Shown here: positions 1 through 5,975 of the stretch, piece by piece
Layout: each line of letters begins with the position of its first letter
Numbering within the stretch: the first letter of the stretch is position 1
Assembly (NCBI GenBank): GCA_002317595.1
Contig: DCHL01000038.1
Location: 1-6,125, forward strand
DNA length: 6,125 bases
Origin: Lachnospiraceae bacterium UBA1753
GTDB lineage: Bacteria; Bacillota; Clostridia; Lachnospirales; Lachnospiraceae
Reading direction: 5' to 3'
Notes under the pieces: generated by a model
Database searches by the model: none
Told to the model about the DNA's origin: nothing
Seen by the model: the letters and a program-made list of their open reading frames with translations, nothing else
Program-made: the position numbers and the translations under genes

Positions 1-25
1 TCAAGGCCTCCAGCGTTTGTGGATA
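1..25. other. Short stretch downstream of guaA
   Basis: Only 25 bases lie beyond the guaA stop, so neither a terminator nor a next gene can be judged. Read on the minus strand it contains TGGAGGCCTTGA near the window edge. This could be a ribosome binding site for a following gene or one arm of a terminator hairpin cut by the window, but nothing visible decides between them. Confidence 0.3.
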
Positions 26-1603
26 CTATTCCATCTCAATCGTTCCCGGTGGCTTGCTGGTGAGGTCGTAGAATACGCGGTTCACGCCCTTGACTTCGTT
101 GATGACGCGGCTCATTACTGTCTGGAGCACGTCGAAGGGAATCTGGGCTGCCTCAGCTGTCATGAAGTCAATAGTCTTGACTGCACGGACTGCAACGGCG
201 TAGTCATAGGTTCTCTCATCACCCATAACACCTACCGAACGCATGTTGGTGAGTGCTGCGAAATACTGGTTGGGCATCCATGCTGGCTCCTTGCCATCAT
301 TGCTTGCCTTGTACTCTGCGATGGCCTTGTCAACCTCAAAGCGGTAGATGGCATCAGCATCCTGAACCATCTTAACCTTCTCAGCAGTAACCTCGCCGAT
401 GATTCTGATACCAAGTCCAGGGCCGGGGAATGGCTGACGGAATACAAGATACTCAGGAAGGCCAAGCTCAAGACCAACCTTTCTTACTTCATCCTTGAAG
501 AGATTTCTAAGAGGCTCAATAATCTCCTTGAAATCTACGAAATCAGGAAGTCCTCCAACATTGTGGTGCGACTTGATTACAGCAGACTCACCACCGAGAC
601 CAGACTCAACAACATCGGGATAGATTGTTCCCTGTGCAAGGAAGTCAACCTTGCCAATCTTCTTAGCCTCTTCCTCAAATACTCTGATAAATTCCTCACC
701 GATAATCTTACGCTTGCGCTCAGGCTCACTTACGCCTGCAAGCTTTGCATAATATCTCTCCTGCGCATTTACTCTCACGAAGTTGATGTCGAAAGCTCCG
801 CCCTTACCGAACACGCCCTCAACCTCATCTCCCTCGTTCTTTCTGAGAAGACCATGGTCAACGAACACGCATGTGAGCTGCTTACCGACAGCCCTGGCAA
901 GAAGTGCAGCAAGAACAGATGAATCTACACCACCTGAAAGAGCAAGTAAAACTTTGCCATCTCCAACCTTCTCACGAACACTCTTTACAGCCTCATCGAC
1001 GAATGAATCCATGCGCCAGGTTCCTGCACATCCACATACACCACGAACGAAGTTATAAATCATCTGAGTTCCATTTACAGTATGAAGAACCTCGGGATGG
1101 AACTGGATAGCATATAATCCCTTCTCGACATTCTGTGTTGCTGCAATAGGGCAGTCTGCTGTATGTGCAACAATCTCAAATCCGGGAGCAGCATCCTCAA
1201 TGCGATCGAAGTGGCTCATCCAGCAGATTGAATCAGCGGGAAGATCCTTGAACAGTACGCCATTAGCTGCATAGTGAATCTCAGTCTTTCCATACTCGCC
1301 AACCTCAGGAGTGATAACCCTTCCGCCAAGCTTGTGCATCATAAGCTGCGCACCATAGCAGAGACCGAGAACCGGAATGCCAAGTTCAAAAAGTTCCTTC
1401 TGGTATGAAGGTGAATCCTCCTCATAGCAGCTGTTAGGGCCACCAGTAAGAATAATTCCCTTAGGGTTCATCTCCTTAATCTTATCAATGCTGATCTTGT
1501 AAGAATAAATCTCACAATACACATTGCACTCTCTGACACGACGGGCAACCAGCTGATTGTACTGTCCTCCAAAGTCGATTACAATTACTAATTCCTGACT
1601 CAT
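26..1603 (-). CDS. guaA: GMP synthase (glutamine-hydrolysing)
   Basis: This enzyme converts XMP, ATP and glutamine to GMP in the cytosol, the last step of de novo guanine nucleotide synthesis. The chosen start gives 525 residues, the normal family length. Residues 1-190 are a class I glutamine amidotransferase domain with nucleophile Cys82 in GLCYGAQ and partners His169 and Glu171 in FHPE. The ATP pyrophosphatase domain follows, with P-loop SGGVDSS at 223-229. The C-terminal dimerisation domain includes the family motif RQPFPGPGLGIR (389-400) and ends in KPPGTIEME, where many homologues have IEWE. The family MSHGD-like motif reads MSHFD at 129-133. The in-frame ATG at 1642 would add 13 residues (MRTAKKRREWWTV) that do not look like the family. 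The ATG at 1603 has GGTGG six bases upstream and begins MSQELVIVIDFGGQY, as expected. All key residues are present, so it should be active. Confidence 0.97.
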   Translation of the reverse strand: MSQELVIVIDFGGQYNQLVARRVRECNVYCEIYSYKISIDKIKEMNPKGIILTGGPNSCYEEDSPSYQKELFELGIPVLGLCYGAQLMMHKLGGRVITPEVGEYGKTEIHYAANGVLFKDLPADSICWMSHFDRIEDAAPGFEIVAHTADCPIAATQNVEKGLYAIQFHPEVLHTVNGTQMIYNFVRGVCGCAGTWRMDSFVDEAVKSVREKVGDGKVLLALSGGVDSSVLAALLARAVGKQLTCVFVDHGLLRKNEGDEVEGVFGKGGAFDINFVRVNAQERYYAKLAGVSEPERKRKIIGEEFIRVFEEEAKKIGKVDFLAQGTIYPDVVESGLGGESAVIKSHHNVGGLPDFVDFKEIIEPLRNLFKDEVRKVGLELGLPEYLVFRQPFPGPGLGIRIIGEVTAEKVKMVQDADAIYRFEVDKAIAEYKASNDGKEPAWMPNQYFAALTNMRSVGVMGDERTYDYAVAVRAVKTIDFMTAEAAQIPFDVLQTVMSRVINEVKGVNRVFYDLTSKPPGTIEME

Positions 1604-1658
1604 TACAGTCCACCATTCCCTGCGCTTTTTCGCAGTCCTCATTTTGTAATATTTTTAG

Positions 1659-1687
1659 ATAACAAAGGCACTTCATATTGAAGTGCC
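1659..1687 (-). terminator. Intrinsic terminator after the DUF4956 gene
   Basis: A perfect inverted repeat GGCACTTCA / TGAAGTGCC (1667-1675 and 1679-1687, loop of three) lies 20 bases past the DUF4956 stop. On the minus strand it is followed by TTTGTTAT, an imperfect T-tract. It most likely ends transcription before guaA. The T-tract is broken by a G, so read-through into guaA is possible. On the plus strand no T-tract follows, so it acts in the minus direction only. Confidence 0.72.
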
Positions 1688-1707
1688 CTAATAGCCATGT
1701 GAAAAAA

Positions 1708-2385
1708 TTAGAAAGTCACCTCTCCGTCATGTGACAGAAGTGATACAGCATTCACACCCTTAAGTGTTGAGATTGCCTCAACAAGCTTCTCATCCTCTGA
1801 CACCTTAACCTCGATAACCATGTCAAGCTGTCCGCCAGTGATGTTGCGTGACTTAACCTTGTTGTACTTGCTGTACTGAGCAACAGCCTTCACGATCTCC
1901 TCGCTCTTACCCTCAGCAAGCTCAGCATTAACAACCAGAATCATAGGTGCCTTTGCAACTGGAATTGTATCGAGCACAAAAAGAACGATTGTAAGAAGGA
2001 TTGAAGCAATGATTCCAATCTTAGCAAGTCCTGCTCCACAGATGATACCGATGGAGATTGACCAGAACAGGAAGATAAGGTCCATAGGTTCCTTAATCGC
2101 AGTCCTGAATCTTACGATTGAAAGCGCACCAACCATACCGAGTGACACAACGATGCTTGACTGGATTGTAAGGATTACAGCTGATGTAATGATTGCAAGT
2201 GCTACAAGTGAAATTGCGAAATTCTTTGAATAGAAAGTCTTTCTTGTTAGGAGTCTGTACACATAGAAAATATATACAGCAATAATACATGTCATAATCA
2301 GGGCGAAAATAATCTGAGAAGAACTCATATCGGCTCCTGTGTATCCCTGTAAAAAAGATTTCTTAAAAATATCTGAAAAGCTCAT
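1708..2385 (-). CDS. DUF4956 family integral membrane protein
   Basis: This 225-residue protein belongs to the DUF4956 family, recognised by the signature SLGMVGALSIVRFRTAIKEP at 81-100. Four hydrophobic stretches are visible, at about 24-46, 56-80, 102-121 and 122-141. The conserved arginine-rich RFRTAIK segment sits between the second and third. Residues 147-225 form a soluble tail with a beta-alpha-beta pattern (MILVVNAEL, then EEIVKAVAQYS, then MVIEVKV, then a helix and a last strand), suggesting a small ferredoxin- or ACT-like domain; that fold is inferred. The molecular function is unknown. In Clostridia this family is often encoded beside VTC-domain proteins, as here, so a shared role in phosphate-polymer handling at the membrane is plausible. 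The start at 2385 has GAAAGGA seven bases upstream. A second ATG at 2328 (Met20) also has AGGAG five bases upstream, but the shorter form would lose the MSFSDIFKKSFL segment, which I recall as conserved in close homologues. Confidence 0.9.
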   Translation of the reverse strand: MSFSDIFKKSFLQGYTGADMSSSQIIFALIMTCIIAVYIFYVYRLLTRKTFYSKNFAISLVALAIITSAVILTIQSSIVVSLGMVGALSIVRFRTAIKEPMDLIFLFWSISIGIICGAGLAKIGIIASILLTIVLFVLDTIPVAKAPMILVVNAELAEGKSEEIVKAVAQYSKYNKVKSRNITGGQLDMVIEVKVSEDEKLVEAISTLKGVNAVSLLSHDGEVTF

Positions 2386-2427
2386 TGGATTATCCTTTCT
2401 TCACTAATTATTGTTCAAAATTGCTTT

Positions 2428-2456
2428 ATAATATAACTTATACTATATTTAATAAA
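2428..2456 (-). promoter_or_regulatory. Candidate promoter for the DUF4956 gene
   Basis: In the 76-base gap between the VTC and DUF4956 genes the minus strand reads TTTATT (2451-2456), a 17-base spacer, then TATTAT (2428-2433). The -10 matches sigma-A consensus at five of six positions, but the -35 matches at only three. Transcription would start near 2421, about 36 bases before the ATG. The whole gap is AT-rich, so such matches arise easily. No terminator separates the two genes, so co-transcription with the VTC gene is also possible. Confidence 0.3.
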
Positions 2457-2461
2457 ATGTA

Positions 2462-3148
2462 TTATCTATTTCTGAATTTCCTACAGAGATAGTACTTGGA
2501 ATATGCCGTAAGCAGCATTCCCGGCATCGCTATCGTCCTGTAAATGTGGTCCGGAAGGAATGTGTCATACTTAACCTCAATAAGCTGCTGGCCCACCGGC
2601 ATTACCGGTCTTCCGTTTATCTTATCATCTGTAAAAGTCTTAATGTCGTATGATGAAGTAACATTCCTGTCGAAGGTTATTCTCACATTTCCATCTCTGT
2701 ACACATAGGGTCTACGCTCATACTCAACGATGACCTTGGGCTCCATCCTGCGAATCTGATACATTGCAAGAAGCTTCTGCATCAGCTCCGGATACTCTTG
2801 CCTGACAGTTTTATCTGCCCTTGGGTCTGTCAGAATATCGTACTGCTCTCTTGTGAGCAGACAGGAGGTCTTGCGAATCTTGTCCGCTACCTTCGCCTTC
2901 CTCTCGAGGCTTATCCTGTCCATGGAGCCGTTATAAATACGGATTCTGAACTTCTCTCTGCGGGATGTACCACTCTCATTCTCATTGAAGGCGGAATCGT
3001 CAATATCATCAAAATACAGACTCCTTATAACGTACTTTCCATCGGGTCCCGCATGTGAATCAGGCTTTAAAATGCCCTTGAGGCGGCTCTCCAGAGATGC
3101 GAGCATGGCATCGCTCACCAAATATTTCATTTCGTGACGGAACCTCAT
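2462..3148 (-). CDS. VTC domain protein (polyphosphate polymerase domain)
   Basis: The product resembles the VTC domain, the catalytic triphosphate-tunnel fold that makes polyphosphate from ATP in the yeast Vtc4 complex. Numbered from the chosen start (228 residues), visible elements are MRFRHEMKYLV (1-11), YVIRSLYFDD (39-48), KFRIRIYN (66-73), LERKAK (81-86), VIVEYERRPYV (139-149), VRITFDRNV (155-163) and LIEVKYD (189-195). Together they supply the alternating basic residues that line the tunnel and the acidic Glu191 expected for metal binding. There is no signal peptide or membrane segment, unlike the yeast subunits, so it probably acts at the inner face of the membrane with a partner such as the DUF4956 protein encoded next. 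The start at 3148 is preferred because AGAGG lies five bases upstream and homologues begin at this motif. An upstream ATG at 3187 would add MKSMKLPRDREDG, with only a weak GGTG before it. Its exact product in bacteria is not established. Confidence 0.87.
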   Translation of the reverse strand: MRFRHEMKYLVSDAMLASLESRLKGILKPDSHAGPDGKYVIRSLYFDDIDDSAFNENESGTSRREKFRIRIYNGSMDRISLERKAKVADKIRKTSCLLTREQYDILTDPRADKTVRQEYPELMQKLLAMYQIRRMEPKVIVEYERRPYVYRDGNVRITFDRNVTSSYDIKTFTDDKINGRPVMPVGQQLIEVKYDTFLPDHIYRTIAMPGMLLTAYSKYYLCRKFRNR

Positions 3149-3153
3149 TCCGT

Positions 3154-3158
3154 CCTCT
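3154..3158 (-). promoter_or_regulatory. Ribosome binding site that supports the 3148 start
   Basis: AGAGG on the minus strand, five bases before the ATG at 3148, is a better Shine-Dalgarno match than anything before the in-frame ATGs at 3178 and 3187. Initiation at 3148 leaves a 51-base gap after the rhodanese-TtcA gene; initiation at 3187 would leave 12. Confidence 0.5.
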
Positions 3159-3199
3159 CTGTCTCTTGGTAATTTCATACTCTTCATAATACAACACCA

Positions 3200-4366
3200 T
3201 CATGTCATAGTCAAATCATAGTTGTCGAGGAAATGGTGCTTAATCCCATTCTTCTTGTATGCAATAACAGTGCTCAGATTTACATTTTCAACACTTCTGA
3301 AAATATTGTTCTCTATCACTGGATCTTTCTGCGCAATGGAAGCAATGAGCCGCTTTACGTCAGCTCTCTTTGAACCCTTCTCAGTTCCACCGCAGGAAGC
3401 ACATCCTTCAGTGAATCTGCAAGCACACTGAATGAAATGCAGGTCATTATACGCCGCCCAGGCAATAATATCCTTCTCGCGTATCAGGTACATCGGGCGT
3501 ATGAGCTCCATTCCCTCAAAATTCGTTGAGTGAAGCTTTGGCATCATTGTCTGGACCTGTCCGCCATACAGCATTCCCATGAGGATTGTCTCAATCACAT
3601 CGTCGTAGTGGTGTCCCAGCGCAATCTTATTGCAGCCAAGTTCCTTCGCCTTACTGTACAGATATCCCCTTCTCATCCTCGCGCAGAGATAGCAGGGCGA
3701 ACTGTCAACCTCAACAACAGTGTCAAAGATCTCAGAATTGAACACTGTAATAGGCACCCCAAGAAGAGCTGCATTCTTCTTGATTGTATCAAAGTTCTCC
3801 TGGTTGTAACCAGGATTCATCACAAGGTATACCACCTCGAAATTATGCTTTCCGTGCTTAGCAATCTCCTGGAACAGCTTAGCCATCAGCATGGAATCCT
3901 TGCCTCCCGAGATACACACAGCAATCCTGTCACCATCCTGAATCAGATCGTAATCATTGATTGCCCTGGTAAAGCATCTCCAGATTTCCTTGCGGAATTT
4001 CTTGATAATGCTCCGCTCAGCAATCTTTCTTCTATCCTCAGCCTCGGATTCATTTCCCTCTTCCATCAGCTTCGCCAGCTTCTGTCTCGTATATGCCCTG
4101 AACCCCTGCTCGATACTGTAGATTTCATATCCCTTTGACGAGAACTCATCTGCAATCTCATCGCTTCTCTGACCCGTGTAGCAGAGCAGATAAATTGGCC
4201 TGTCCGCAGGCAGCTCATCCGCATGCTCGGAGAAAGTCTCCCAGAATATATTCACTGCCCCAGGGTATGTCTCCTTCTCGAAGTCCTCCGCGCTTCTGAC
4301 ATCGATGACCAGATAGTCACGGCTGTCAGCCTCCATCTCTTCTATTTTTTTCACAAAATCCGACAT
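3200..4366 (-). CDS. Rhodanese-TtcA fusion, probable tRNA 2-thiolation enzyme
   Basis: This 388-residue protein joins two sulfur-transfer modules. Residues 1-100 are a rhodanese domain: YLVIDVRSAEDFE (18-30), PGAVNI (35-40) and active-site loop CYTGQRS with Cys62, the likely persulfide carrier. A charged linker (about 100-120) leads to a TtcA/TilS-type ATP pyrophosphatase: PP-loop SGGKDS (153-158), CYLC (225-228), GHHYDDVIET (251-260) and IRPMYLIREKDI (289-300). TtcA makes 2-thiocytidine at tRNA position 32 and holds a [4Fe-4S] cluster through a CxxC pair and a later cysteine. Here Cys225 and Cys228 fit the pair. Cys314, Cys316, Cys322 and Cys325 cluster near the third ligand position. The expected role is adenylation of a tRNA base and thiolation with sulfur passed from Cys62; tRNA specificity is inferred. 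An in-frame TTG at 4381 would add five residues, but the ATG at 4366 has GGGAG eight bases upstream. The VTC gene follows closely, suggesting co-transcription. Confidence 0.88.
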   Translation of the reverse strand: MSDFVKKIEEMEADSRDYLVIDVRSAEDFEKETYPGAVNIFWETFSEHADELPADRPIYLLCYTGQRSDEIADEFSSKGYEIYSIEQGFRAYTRQKLAKLMEEGNESEAEDRRKIAERSIIKKFRKEIWRCFTRAINDYDLIQDGDRIAVCISGGKDSMLMAKLFQEIAKHGKHNFEVVYLVMNPGYNQENFDTIKKNAALLGVPITVFNSEIFDTVVEVDSSPCYLCARMRRGYLYSKAKELGCNKIALGHHYDDVIETILMGMLYGGQVQTMMPKLHSTNFEGMELIRPMYLIREKDIIAWAAYNDLHFIQCACRFTEGCASCGGTEKGSKRADVKRLIASIAQKDPVIENNIFRSVENVNLSTVIAYKKNGIKHHFLDNYDLTMT

Positions 4367-4374
4367 TTTCGTCT

Positions 4375-4379
4375 CTCCC
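4375..4379 (-). promoter_or_regulatory. Ribosome binding site that fixes the rhodanese-TtcA start
   Basis: GGGAG on the minus strand lies eight bases before the ATG at 4366. Using the upstream TTG at 4381 instead would place this site inside the coding region (codons TTG GGA GAG), so the ATG is the better start. Confidence 0.65.
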
Positions 4380-4404
4380 AAATAAGCTTGAATTCGACCT
4401 ATCC

Positions 4405-4433
4405 AATATATATTATTTGTGGAAAAAAATAAA
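4405..4433 (-). promoter_or_regulatory. Candidate promoter for the rhodanese-TtcA gene
   Basis: The minus strand reads TTTATT (4428-4433), 17 bases, then TATATT (4405-4410). Transcription would begin near 4398, about 32 bases before the ATG at 4366. A promoter is expected here because a strong terminator lies just upstream. The -35 is weak and overlaps the T-tract of that terminator, so part of the match is due to the T-rich sequence. Confidence 0.33.
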
Positions 4434-4451
4434 GCCTGCAGACCGCAGGCT
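4423..4451 (-). terminator. Strong intrinsic terminator after the sigma/anti-sigma operon
   Basis: An inverted repeat AGCCTGC / GCAGGCT (4433-4439 and 4445-4451, loop of five) begins five bases after the stop of the 115-residue gene. On the minus strand it is followed by TTTATTTTTTT counted from the last stem base, a strong T-tract. It separates the signalling operon from the rhodanese-TtcA gene. The plus strand lacks a T-run after the stem. Confidence 0.88.
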
Positions 4452-4456
4452 CTATA

Positions 4457-4804
4457 TCAGTTATATTTCTTTCCAATGCATATCTCAGGATGGTTCTTGC
4501 TAATCCATTCAAGAATACGGTCAACTACAAGACGTCTTTCCGCATGAATAGTCTGCTCGATGCCATTCTTGTCCTCGACTACCAGAATATACTGGTCCAG
4601 CTGGATATCTCCATACTCGCCACTGTCGATTCTCAGGAACATTCTTGCCACGGATGAATAGCTCAGATACCGCGACGAGAGTACCCTCTTGTGAATGAGA
4701 TGTTCCTTGCCAAGATACACTCCTCCGACACTGAACGCCTCGCTCATCTCCTCACGGAGCGAATCCTTGTCAGCAATAATTCCATCAAGAGATTTCCAGA
4801 ACAT
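4457..4804 (-). CDS. Small cytosolic protein of unknown function, third gene of sigma operon
   Basis: I do not recognise a characterised family for this 115-residue protein. It has no signal peptide, membrane segment or cysteine pair (one Cys, at 109). The pattern is an N-terminal helix (about 1-24), a set of short strands (VYLGKEHLIHK at 29-39, YSSVARMFLRID at 49-60, QYILVVEDKNG at 71-81, EQTIHAE at 83-89), and a C-terminal helix (90-104) ending in NHPEICIG. This strand-rich core with a closing helix resembles a PH-like fold; that is a tentative inference. The ATG lies inside the end of the anti-sigma gene (20-base overlap in another frame) with GGAGG nine bases upstream, or AAGG five bases upstream, so translation is probably coupled. 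A terminator follows at once. Its place in the operon suggests it works with, or is controlled by, the sigma/anti-sigma pair, perhaps as a cytosolic accessory factor. Confidence 0.82.
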   Translation of the reverse strand: MFWKSLDGIIADKDSLREEMSEAFSVGGVYLGKEHLIHKRVLSSRYLSYSSVARMFLRIDSGEYGDIQLDQYILVVEDKNGIEQTIHAERRLVVDRILEWISKNHPEICIGKKYN

Positions 4805-5975
4805 CTGTACCTTCCTCCGTCACTGAATCTACTGCTGCCATAGTGATATCAGAAGATATATAGAGCTTCTCTCCGTTAACAGCAGTGCTGCCATTATCGG
4901 TAAGTGTTGCTGTATAGTTCCTGCCTGATACGAAATCATTTGCTGCTGCCTGTACAAGAATCTTCGTTCCTGCAGCCAGCTTACCTGAAGGATCCTTCAC
5001 AACTGTAGCTGTGTATACACACTTTCCGCCCTCTGCCTTAACAGATTTGATGCTGATTTCAACCTTAGCGTAGACAACTTCAGTCTTATCAGAACCAACT
5101 GCTGAAATATCCTCGCTGTCTTCAGCCTCATCTACTGTGATTGAGGAATTGTCAGCTGTCTTAGCCGCAGCCTTATTGTCGGTTGATGCTGTAACCTTCG
5201 CTACTGCAGAAGTGTTGTCTGTCTTCTTGTCAGAAGAAGCATCCTTCTTATCTGAACCCTTCTTATCTGAGTTCTTCTTATCTGAATTCTTGCCATCTTC
5301 TACGTCAGCCTCTGAGGTCTCATCACCGCTCTCTTCATCTGCCATAGCAATCTCACTGCCTGTCTCGGCCTGAACTGTTGCTGCGTCAGCTGCAGTATCT
5401 ACGGTCTCAGCCACGGTAACAGTCTCTGCTGCGGGCTGAACATCAACATTTCCATTTACATCTGCAGCTGCAACTACAGGTGCAGTCTCTGCATCATTCT
5501 TTGCAGGTTCAGTCTTTTCCTGCTCTGAATTAACTTCACTGCTCTCTGTCTTTACCGCCTCAGCCTGCTCATCAGAAGATGCCGCTACAGCCTCTGTGTT
5601 CTCAGCTGCTACAACTTTGCCATATGATCCCTCCTGAGATTCCTCCATTGGCTGCGCCTGACTTCCATCGATAACAACAGTAGGAATATTCTCCTTTGCT
5701 TCCTTCTCTGCTGTCATCGTTGTCCTCAGTGCGGGGATTCCAATAAGGAGAAGCACAAAACACGCTGCCGCTCCGGCAAGTGCCCTGAACTGGTAGTGGT
5801 TCACACTACGACGCCTCTTAACCTCGGTGGCTTTCCTGCTGAAGCCCTCAGGCTTGAACTCAATTATTCCATTGCTTCGTGGAGAGTTATTCACGCCTTC
5901 TTCGATGCGTGACCAGAGGTCGGGGGTCTGCTCTCTCATCAGCTCCCGATATTCCTGCTCAAACTTCCTACTCAT
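4785..5975 (-). CDS. Probable membrane-anchored anti-sigma factor
   Basis: This 396-residue single-pass membrane protein is encoded directly after a sigma factor with an 8-base overlap, the usual place for its anti-sigma factor. Residues 1-28 form a short amphipathic segment with PDLWSRIEEGV (18-28), which recurs at the N-terminus of similar clostridial proteins and probably binds the sigma factor. The zinc anti-sigma motif HxxxCxxC is absent. A basic stretch (KRRR, 53-56) precedes the membrane helix at about 64-83, giving a cytosolic N-terminus and an outside C-terminus. Residues 90-295 are a low-complexity acidic linker rich in Ala, Glu, Thr, Ser and Asp, including four SDKK units at 231-251. 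Residues 297-396 look like a compact beta domain (VYAKVEISIKSV, KCVYTATVVK, TKILVQAA, NYTATLTDNG, EKLYISSDI) that may sense an external signal. The start at 5975 has AGGG very close upstream, so coupling to the sigma gene likely drives translation. The anti-sigma role is inferred from context and layout. Confidence 0.84.
   Translation of the reverse strand: MSRKFEQEYRELMREQTPDLWSRIEEGVNNSPRSNGIIEFKPEGFSRKATEVKRRRSVNHYQFRALAGAAACFVLLLIGIPALRTTMTAEKEAKENIPTVVIDGSQAQPMEESQEGSYGKVVAAENTEAVAASSDEQAEAVKTESSEVNSEQEKTEPAKNDAETAPVVAAADVNGNVDVQPAAETVTVAETVDTAADAATVQAETGSEIAMADEESGDETSEADVEDGKNSDKKNSDKKGSDKKDASSDKKTDNTSAVAKVTASTDNKAAAKTADNSSITVDEAEDSEDISAVGSDKTEVVYAKVEISIKSVKAEGGKCVYTATVVKDPSGKLAAGTKILVQAAANDFVSGRNYTATLTDNGSTAVNGEKLYISSDITMAAVDSVTEEGTDVLEIS
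5245..5289 (-). repeat. Three 15-bp tandem repeats encoding SDKK units
   Basis: Three 15-base units lie head to tail at 5245-5259, 5260-5274 and 5275-5289. Each begins TTCTTATCTGA on the plus strand and differs only in its last four bases. A degenerate fourth copy lies near 5224-5234. They encode SDKK units in the extracellular linker of the probable anti-sigma factor. Being a multiple of three, the repeat can gain or lose units without breaking the frame. Confidence 0.85.

Noticed and set aside
17..922. Long plus-strand open frame of 301 codons inside guaA
   Set aside because: It lies antisense to a fully conserved guaA, its translation shows no recognisable domain, and its openness follows from the codon use of the real gene.
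783..1110. Overlapping plus-strand frames inside guaA
   Set aside because: Low-complexity shadow frames opposite a conserved enzyme gene.
1604..1642. N-terminal extension of GuaA from the ATG at 1642
   Set aside because: The 13 added residues are unlike GuaA proteins, and the ATG at 1603 has its own Shine-Dalgarno site and the expected N-terminus.
1604..1707. Purine riboswitch upstream of guaA
   Set aside because: The leader is too short and shows none of the three-stem purine aptamer core elements.
3530..4138. Plus-strand open frame of 202 codons
   Set aside because: It is antisense to the rhodanese-TtcA gene, which has all its motifs; no ribosome binding site or family features were seen.
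4384..4395. Adjacent HindIII and EcoRI sites (AAGCTTGAATTC), suggestive of a cloning linker
   Set aside because: The genes on both sides fit the same kind of organism, the site lies in a normal-looking leader between promoter and ribosome binding site, and no vector sequence is seen; most likely chance.
5137..5373. Plus-strand open frame opposite the anti-sigma linker
   Set aside because: It is rich in Ser, Leu and Phe because it is the antisense of the repetitive Asp/Lys/Glu linker; no start signals.
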